Assembly: GCA_003454135.1 (NCBI GenBank)
Contig: DMKW01000237.1
Coordinates: 5,990 to 12,001 of the forward strand
Source: Microbacteriaceae bacterium
Lineage (GTDB): Bacteria > Actinomycetota > Actinomycetes > Actinomycetales > Microbacteriaceae
DNA length: 6,012 bases
Direction: 5' to 3'
The position numbers and the translations under genes were made by a program. Positions 1 through 4,228 of this stretch are shown in pieces; the stretch's first letter is position 1; each line of letters opens with the position of its first letter. Under the pieces are notes generated by a model. It was not told the origin of the DNA and did not search any database. It saw nothing but the letters and a program-made list of their open reading frames with translations.

Positions 1-434
1 ACGTAGTCCTCCCACTCCGAGGTGTATTCGAGCACCGACTCGCGCGCCTTCTCGTTGAAGGTGGCGATGCCCATCTCCTCGATCTGCGCCTTCTCGGTGA
101 TTCCGAGCTGCCGCATGGCCTCGAGTTCGGCGGGCAGTCCGTGGGTGTCCCAACCGAACCTGCGGTGCACCTGCTTGCCGCGCATCGACTGATAGCGGGG
201 GAAGAGATCCTTCGCGTATCCGGTGAGCAGGTGACCGTAGTGCGGCAGTCCGTTGGCGAACGGCGGGCCGTCGTAGAAGACCCACTCGTCGGCGCCCTCG
301 CGCTGGTCGATGGACGCCTGGAAGGTGTCATCCTTCTTCCAGAAGTCGAGCACCTCGCGCTCGATGGCCGGGAAGTTCGGGCTCGGCCGGAGCGGTTCGG
401 CTTCGCTGCCATCGGATGCGAGCGGGTACGTCAT
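1..434 (-). CDS. ileS: Isoleucyl-tRNA synthetase, N-terminal part (truncated by window edge)
   Basis: This class Ia enzyme attaches isoleucine to tRNA-Ile in the cytoplasm, using ATP. The 144 visible codons read MTYPLASDGSEAEPL and onward. The class I signature is H65-Y-G-H68 inside FANGLPHYGHLLTG, followed by RRFGWDTHGLPAE at about residues 91-103, which is the start of the Rossmann catalytic fold. The HYGH and GLPHYGH wording, instead of the HIGH of E. coli IleRS, marks the eukaryote-like type 2 family common in Actinobacteria, whose members are known to be little affected by mupirocin. The ATG at 434 is chosen because GGAGA lies five bases upstream and the protein aligns from here. Family members usually exceed 1,000 residues, so most of the gene, including the CP1 editing domain, the KMSKS loop and the anticodon-binding domain, is outside the window. 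A T-box leader precedes it, and valS diverges from the same intergenic region. Confidence 0.96.
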   Translation of the reverse strand, partial: MTYPLASDGSEAEPLRPSPNFPAIEREVLDFWKKDDTFQASIDQREGADEWVFYDGPPFANGLPHYGHLLTGYAKDLFPRYQSMRGKQVHRRFGWDTHGLPAELEAMRQLGITEKAQIEEMGIATFNEKARESVLEYTSEWEDY

Positions 435-469
435 GTCTCTCCAGGTCGGGCGTTCATCTGGACGAGGAC
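435..469 (-). promoter_or_regulatory. Shine-Dalgarno-sequestering hairpin of the ileS leader
   Basis: On the minus strand, GTCCTCGTCCAG (469-458) can pair with CTGGAGAGAC (444-435). This gives UCCAG/CUGGA and GUC-UC/GAGAC helices with single-base bulges. The second arm contains the ileS Shine-Dalgarno sequence GGAGA (442-438) and ends at the base before the ATG. This is the expected OFF state of a translational T-box: binding of uncharged tRNA-Ile to the upstream T-box would stabilise the antisequestor and free the site. The pairing is read from the sequence; the switch mechanism is inferred from the family. Confidence 0.7.
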
Positions 470-660
470 GTCACCCGTGAGATACGGATACCGCGGTACC
501 ACCTCGCTTGCCGCACTCGGGCGTGATCCGCGTGCGACCTCTTTCATCGGCTGTATCGGGCTCCCCGGTCGGTTCTACTGGGCTTCGGGTCTCGACTAGC
601 TCGACCCCGCTGTTCTTCCGACGACTCCCCGGTGATGACCGGATCGATGTCTCGTCGGCA
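435..660 (-). promoter_or_regulatory. T-box riboswitch (translational type, ultrashort Stem I) controlling ileS
   Basis: This leader senses uncharged tRNA-Ile and controls ileS. Read on the minus strand, Stem I runs from 658 to 618. CCGACGA (658-652) pairs perfectly with TCGTCGG (624-618), and inside it CCGGT pairs with ACCGG around a CATC loop. The internal loop between these helices holds two ATC triplets (648-646 and 644-642), and the isoleucine specifier codon is probably one of them. Stem III is CGCAC (536-532) with GTGCG (516-512). The hallmark T-box sequence, GAGGTGGTACCGCGG, lies at 505-491. Its UGGU (501-498) can pair with the ACCA end of tRNA-Ile. No Stem I distal loops are present, which matches the ultrashort class known from actinobacterial ileS genes. 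No U-rich terminator follows; a hairpin instead covers the ribosome binding site, so control is probably at translation. Confidence 0.92.
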
Positions 661-666
661 AGTTTA
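661..666 (-). promoter_or_regulatory. Candidate -10 box for ileS
   Basis: TAAACT on the minus strand fits the actinobacterial TANNNT pattern and sits just ahead of T-box Stem I. No convincing -35 hexamer is visible at 16-18 bp spacing. A usual 6-8 base distance would start the RNA near 655-653, inside the 5' arm of Stem I as drawn. Either the RNA starts unusually close to this box, the basal helix is shorter than its full complementarity, or the promoter lies elsewhere. This is a weak call. Confidence 0.3.
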
Positions 667-708
667 GCCGTTCACCGTCATGCCTGCGAGCTGACTCCCG
701 TCATGCGT

Positions 709-774
709 GACTGTTCCCGTTTGTCAGGTTTGTTCCCGGTCGAGGGGGAACAAACCTGACAAACGGGAACAGTC
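709..774. repeat. Perfect 29-bp inverted repeat with 8-bp spacer between ileS and valS
   Basis: The left arm is 709-737 and the right arm is 746-774. They are exact reverse complements, separated by GGTCGAGG. Allowing one G-U pair in RNA, the helix extends to 706-777. Each arm is built from repeated words: TGTTCCCG occurs at 712-719 and 731-738, and GTTTGT at 719-724 and 728-733. It lies about 43 bp upstream of the ileS Stem I start and about 50 bp upstream of the valS -10 box. It therefore appears to lie outside both predicted transcripts and may act as DNA. There is no T-tract as expected for an intrinsic terminator. Possible identities are a protein-binding palindrome, a bidirectional insulator or terminator, or one copy of a dispersed palindromic repeat. 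I do not recognise the family. Confidence 0.9.
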
Positions 775-824
775 GCGGCGGCATCGCAGGATACGGGATG
801 CCGGGATGCCGCCAGCATCCGCTG

Positions 825-830
825 TAGAAT
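825..830 (+). promoter_or_regulatory. Candidate -10 box for valS
   Basis: TAGAAT matches the TATAAT consensus at five of six positions. It is 68 bases upstream of the valS ATG and predicts transcription starting near 837, giving a leader of about 60 nt. No clear -35 hexamer is seen in the G/C-rich DNA upstream, which is common in actinobacterial promoters. The leader shows no T-box consensus, unlike the divergent ileS leader. Confidence 0.45.
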
Positions 831-898
831 CGTCACCGATCCCACATTCAGGCACCTCATCATCGACTCGGTGCCGCATATATCGAACCGGAGAAATC

Positions 899-3484
899 AT
901 GGCCTCTGCCATCCCTGAAAAGCCTGCTCTCGAAGGCCTCGAAGAAAAATGGGACGCACAGTGGGAAGCACAGGGCACCCACCGGTTCGATCGAAGCACC
1001 GCCACTCGCGACAACGTGTTCAGCATCGACACGCCGCCGCCAACGGCATCCGGCAGCCTGCACATCGGCCACGTCTTCAGCTACACCCACATGGACCTCA
1101 TGGCCCGTTTCGAGCGGATGCGCGGCAAGAGCATCTTCTATCCGATGGGCTGGGACGACAACGGCCTCCCCACCGAACGGCGCGTGCAGAACTACTACGG
1201 CGTGCGCTGCGACCCGTCACTGCCCTACGACCCGGACTTCGTTCCACCGCTCGAAGGCGGCGACAATTCGAGCGGCAAGGCCGCCGACCAGGTTCCGATC
1301 TCGCGCCGCAGCTTCATCGAACTGTGCGAACGCCTCACGGCCGAAGACGAAACCCAGTTCGAAGACGTCTGGCGCAAACTGGGCCTGAGCGTCGACTACT
1401 CGCTCACCTACCGCACGATCGGCGACGAGGCCCAGACCGCGGCGCAGCGTGCCTTCCTGCGCAACCTGGCCCGCGGCGAGGCCTACCAGGCTGAGGCTCC
1501 CACCCTGTGGGATGTCACGTTCCGCACGGCGGTCGCGCAAGCCGAGCTCGAAGACAAGGAGCAGCCGGCCGCCTACCACCGACTCGCTTTCCACAGCGCA
1601 GACGGCGACATCCACATCGAGACGACGCGACCGGAGCTGCTGCCAGCCTGCGTCGCCCTTGTTGCGCATCCGGATGACGAGCGCTACCAGCACCTCTTCG
1701 GCACGACGGTGACGACGCCGCTGTTCGGCGTGGAGGTCCCCGTGCTCGCGCACCACCTCGCCCAGAAAGACAAGGGATCGGGCATCGCCATGATCTGCAC
1801 CTTCGGCGATGTGACCGACGTCGTGTGGTGGCGCGAACTCGACCTGCCCAACCGCACGATCATCGGCCGCGACGGCCGCATCGTCGCGGACGCCCCCGAG
1901 GTGATCGTGACGGACGAGGCGAAGGCGGCCTACGCCGAGCTCGCCGGCAAGACGGTCTTCAGCGCGAAGGCGAAGGTCGTTGAACTGCTCACCGCGAGCG
2001 GTGAGCTCATCGGCGAGCCCAAGAAGGTCATGCATTCGGTGAAGTTCTTCGAGAAGGGCGACAAGCCGCTCGAGATCGTGTCGACCCTGCAGTGGTACAT
2101 CCGCAACGGTGCCCGCGACGAGAAGCTGCGGGAGAAGCTGCTCGAGCGCGGCCGGGAGATCAACTTCGCCCCCGGCTTCATGCGCGTCCGCTACGAAAAC
2201 TGGGTGAACGGCCTCACCGGCGACTGGCTCATCTCACGACAGCGCTTCTTCGGCGTGCCCATCCCCGTCTGGTACGAGCTCGACGCCGACGGGGAGAAGG
2301 GCGCCGTGATCGTTCCGAGCGAAAGCGCCCTCCCGGTCGACCCGGCATCCGCCCCCGCCCCCGGCTACGAGGAGAGCCAGCGCGGCGTGCCCGGCGGATT
2401 CATCGGCGAGGTGGACATCATGGACACGTGGGCCACGTCATCGCTCACGCCCCAGATCGCGGGCGGCTGGGAGAGGGATCCCGAACTCTTCGACCTCGTC
2501 TTCCCGTACTCGCTGCGCCCCCAGGGCCAGGACATCATCCGCACCTGGCTGTTCTCCACGATCCTGCGCGCCGAGCTCGAGAACGGCTCGGTGCCGTGGA
2601 AGAACGCCGGCATCTCCGGTTTCATCGTCGACCCCGACCGCAAGAAGATGTCGAAGTCGAAGGGGAACGTGGTGACTCCCGCCGGGATGCTGGACGAGCA
2701 CGGGTCGGATGCCGTGCGCTACTGGGCAGCATCGAGCCGGCTGGGCACGGACGCGGCCTTCGATCCACAGAACCCGAAGCAGATCAAGATCGGCCGACGA
2801 CTCGCCATCAAGGTGCTCAACGCGGCCAAATTCGTCTACTCGTTCCCGGTGCCCGAGGCGATCGGAGCCGCGACGGACGAAGACACGAGCGGCGGCGCAG
2901 GCCTCGTCACCAACCCGTTGGATGTCGACGTTCTCGCGGAGCTGTCGACCGTCGTCGAGATCGCGACGAACTCGTTCGCGGACTTCGACCACGCTCGCGC
3001 GCTCGAGACGACCGAACGCTTCTTCTGGACCTTCTGCGACGACTACCTCGAACTCGTCAAGGAGCGCGCGTACGGGGCAGCCAGCGCGTCCGAGCAGACG
3101 TCGGCCGTAGCAACGCTTCGCACCGCACTCGACGTGCTCCTGCGTCTCTTCGCGCCGTTCATCCCGTTCGCCACGGAAGAGGTGTGGTCCTGGACCCACG
3201 AGGGCTCCGTGCACCGCGCCTCCTGGCCGACCGCCCCCATCGAGGCCAGGCCCACCGGTCTGCTCGGCGCGGTCGGGGAGGCTCTCATCGGCATTCGTCG
3301 GGCCAAGACCGACGCGAAGGCGTCCCAGAAGACCGAGGTGACCTCGGCCACGATCACCGGCCCGGCGCTGCTTGAGCAGGCGGTCGGCGACCTGGCCGCG
3401 GTCGGCCGTATCGGCAGCATCACCTTCATCGTGGGCGACGAGATCGCGGTGACAGACGTCGTTCTCGCCGAGCAGCTGGCCTGA
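899..3484 (+). CDS. valS: Valyl-tRNA synthetase, complete, short type 2-like form
   Basis: This cytoplasmic class Ia enzyme charges tRNA-Val with valine and clears mischarged threonine through its CP1 editing domain. The protein has 861 residues. HIGH is at 55-58 in PPPTASGSLHIGHVFSY, followed by MGWDDNGLPTERRVQNYYGV. The editing domain carries TTRPE (242-246) and MICTFGD (298-304). The catalytic fold resumes at WLISRQR (443-449). KMSKS is at 583-587 in DRKKMSKSKGN. The helical anticodon-binding domain includes FFWTFCDDYLELVKERAY near 708-725. The wording resembles the archaeal/rickettsial type rather than E. coli ValRS (951 aa), and the long C-terminal coiled-coil arm of that type is absent. 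The ATG at 899 is chosen because GGAGAA lies at 890-895; the reading frame stays open back to 707, but that extension has no synthetase-like sequence and crosses the inverted repeat. The 82-aa gene follows 43 bp later. Confidence 0.97.
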   Translation: MASAIPEKPALEGLEEKWDAQWEAQGTHRFDRSTATRDNVFSIDTPPPTASGSLHIGHVFSYTHMDLMARFERMRGKSIFYPMGWDDNGLPTERRVQNYYGVRCDPSLPYDPDFVPPLEGGDNSSGKAADQVPISRRSFIELCERLTAEDETQFEDVWRKLGLSVDYSLTYRTIGDEAQTAAQRAFLRNLARGEAYQAEAPTLWDVTFRTAVAQAELEDKEQPAAYHRLAFHSADGDIHIETTRPELLPACVALVAHPDDERYQHLFGTTVTTPLFGVEVPVLAHHLAQKDKGSGIAMICTFGDVTDVVWWRELDLPNRTIIGRDGRIVADAPEVIVTDEAKAAYAELAGKTVFSAKAKVVELLTASGELIGEPKKVMHSVKFFEKGDKPLEIVSTLQWYIRNGARDEKLREKLLERGREINFAPGFMRVRYENWVNGLTGDWLISRQRFFGVPIPVWYELDADGEKGAVIVPSESALPVDPASAPAPGYEESQRGVPGGFIGEVDIMDTWATSSLTPQIAGGWERDPELFDLVFPYSLRPQGQDIIRTWLFSTILRAELENGSVPWKNAGISGFIVDPDRKKMSKSKGNVVTPAGMLDEHGSDAVRYWAASSRLGTDAAFDPQNPKQIKIGRRLAIKVLNAAKFVYSFPVPEAIGAATDEDTSGGAGLVTNPLDVDVLAELSTVVEIATNSFADFDHARALETTERFFWTFCDDYLELVKERAYGAASASEQTSAVATLRTALDVLLRLFAPFIPFATEEVWSWTHEGSVHRASWPTAPIEARPTGLLGAVGEALIGIRRAKTDAKASQKTEVTSATITGPALLEQAVGDLAAVGRIGSITFIVGDEIAVTDVVLAEQLA

Positions 3485-3527
3485 CGAGCGCGCGACTCAC
3501 CACCAGAAAGAAAACGGAGGCCGAACC

Positions 3528-3776
3528 ATGCAGCTAGGCACACGTTGGGCGGTCGGCGCTGACGCGCCGGCACGGCTCCCCGAATCGGTCGTCGCGGCAA
3601 TTCGTTCAATCGAAACCGGCCTCGCCGGCACGGACACCAGCCAGTGGCGATGGACGCTCACCTGGCTCGAAGGACGCCCCGTGGCCGAGCTCGACGATGG
3701 CACCGTCGTGCGAGTCGCGCCCGACGGAACGGTGATGGTGACCGACCCGTCGGAGGACGGCACCGACGCGAGTTAG
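3528..3776 (+). CDS. Small conserved-looking protein of unknown function, linked to valS
   Basis: I do not recognise this 82-residue protein and assign no function. It starts MQLGTRWAVGADAPARLPE. A probable helix follows (VVAAIRSIETGLAG, about 21-34). Next is a tryptophan-rich segment, SQWRWTLTWLEGRPVAELDDGT (about 38-59), then a likely beta strand pair with a G-T turn (VVRVAPDGTVMV). The tail is acidic (DPSEDGTDAS). There is no signal peptide, membrane segment or cysteine, so it is probably a soluble cytoplasmic protein. The start is supported by GGAGG at 3516-3520, seven bases before the ATG, one of the best ribosome binding sites in the window. Codon use is G/C-rich at third positions like its neighbours, which supports a real gene. 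The 43-bp gap after valS with no obvious terminator suggests co-transcription. A hairpin follows the stop codon immediately. Confidence 0.85.
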   Translation: MQLGTRWAVGADAPARLPESVVAAIRSIETGLAGTDTSQWRWTLTWLEGRPVAELDDGTVVRVAPDGTVMVTDPSEDGTDAS

Positions 3777-3791
3777 GTGCGCGCAGCGCAC
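3777..3791 (+). terminator. Short G/C-rich hairpin directly after the 82-aa gene
   Basis: GTGCG (3777-3781) pairs with CGCAC (3787-3791) around a CGCAG loop, beginning at the first base after the TAG stop codon. There is no U-tract, so it would be at most a weak, actinobacterial-style terminator or a 3'-end stabiliser. The larger inverted repeat a few bases downstream may be the true end signal. Confidence 0.35.
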
Positions 3792-3796
3792 ACAGA

Positions 3797-3887
3797 AACC
3801 CCGATGAGCCGGACGGATGTCCTGGGGAGCGTGCACAGGAGGAGGCGCTAGGACGCCGAGTGCAGGTCCGTTGAGCTCATCGGGGTT
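3797..3887 (+). repeat. Long-range 13-bp inverted repeat enclosing a potentially structured 91-nt region
   Basis: AACCCCGATGAGC (3797-3809) is the exact reverse complement of GCTCATCGGGGTT (3875-3887), across 65 nt. More pairing nests inside: CGGAC (3810-3814) with GTCCG (3866-3870), TGCAC (3832-3836) with GTGCA (3860-3864), and a GGCG/CGCC hairpin around CTAGGA. Alternative local pairs also exist, such as GGAC-GGAT-GTCC at 3811-3822. The whole could fold as one bulged or branched rod. It matches no RNA family I recognise: I see no SRP, tmRNA, RNase P or known riboswitch motif. It could be a terminator region for the valS operon, a small RNA, or a remnant repeat. The strand is arbitrary. Confidence 0.6.
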
Positions 3888-3892
3888 GCTCT

Positions 3893-3917
3893 GGGTTTCC
3901 ACGCCAATGGAAAACCC
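3893..3917. repeat. Nine-bp hairpin with one bulged base
   Basis: GGGTTTCCA (3893-3901) pairs with TGGAAAACCC (3908-3917) around a six-base CGCCAA loop, leaving a single bulged A. It starts six bases after the 91-nt structure ends. With no U-tract it is not a typical terminator on either strand. It could belong to the same structured RNA or be an operator. Confidence 0.45.
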
Positions 3918-4215
3918 GCATGCCGACTGGCGAGGGTGGAGATTCGACGGGCGCTCGTGGCGCGTGTCGGGGGTGCGGGTTGAGGCTCAGAATACCCGCA
4001 ACGCCATGGTCTGCGAACGCTCGCGTAGCTCAACGTAATAAACGGTCGAAAATGCTCGCGAGTGTTCTTCGCGCGTCATCGCTTTCCGGTCGGAACGCCT
4101 TATGGCCCGCCTCAGCATGGCAACACTGATCTCCGCCCCGTCTACGACGGGAAAGACGTTGAATTGGATCTGCATCGGGCGAGATCCCGGCACCTCCTGG
4201 CCGCGGTATTTTGCC

Positions 4216-4221
4216 TAGGCT
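4216..4221 (+). promoter_or_regulatory. -10 box placed for leaderless transcription of dcp
   Basis: TAGGCT fits the actinobacterial TANNNT -10 pattern and ends exactly seven bases before the A of the dcp ATG. That spacing puts the expected transcription start on the start codon itself. The seven bases between, AGCCCGC, contain no Shine-Dalgarno sequence, which agrees with a leaderless mRNA. Leaderless transcripts are common in Actinobacteria. No clear -35 hexamer is visible. Confidence 0.55.
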
Positions 4222-4228
4222 AGCCCGC

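Larger units (their letters stand above)
3777..4228. other. 452-bp intergenic stretch between the 82-aa gene and dcp
   Basis: No convincing gene is seen. The first 140 bp hold the three hairpins listed separately. ACCCGCA then occurs at 3914-3920 and 3994-4000, with its reverse complement TGCGGGT at 3974-3980; the last two can form a seven-bp hairpin. The part from about 4020 to 4160 is somewhat richer in A/T than the genes. On the minus strand an open frame runs from 4175 (ATG) to 3987 (62 aa, starting MQIQFNVFPVVDGAEISVAM), with G/C at roughly 70 percent of third positions and no well-placed ribosome binding site. It may be chance or the remains of a gene. The last 13 bases carry the dcp promoter. 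Confidence 0.6.

Noticed and set aside
141..599. 152-codon plus-strand frame across the ileS start and T-box
   Set aside because: It is antisense to a clear IleRS N-terminus and to the T-box leader, with no ribosome binding site evidence.
709..774. 29-bp inverted repeat as an ordinary intrinsic terminator
   Set aside because: No T-tract on either strand, and it sits upstream of the two divergent genes rather than at a gene end.
707..898. In-frame N-terminal extension of valS by 64 codons
   Set aside because: It begins inside the perfect inverted repeat, has no ribosome binding site or synthetase-like sequence, and crosses the likely valS promoter. The ATG at 899 has GGAGAA at the right spacing and matches family starts.
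837..898. A T-box or other known riboswitch in the valS leader
   Set aside because: The roughly 60-nt leader lacks the GGTGGNACCGCG consensus and any recognisable aptamer motif.
2092..3375. 427-codon plus-strand frame inside valS
   Set aside because: It is extremely arginine-rich, a typical out-of-frame shadow of a G/C-rich gene, and overlaps the KMSKS and anticodon-binding regions of ValRS.
3797..3887. SRP RNA, tmRNA or RNase P RNA gene
   Set aside because: The size and stem are suggestive of a structured RNA, but none of the conserved sequence cores of these RNAs is present.
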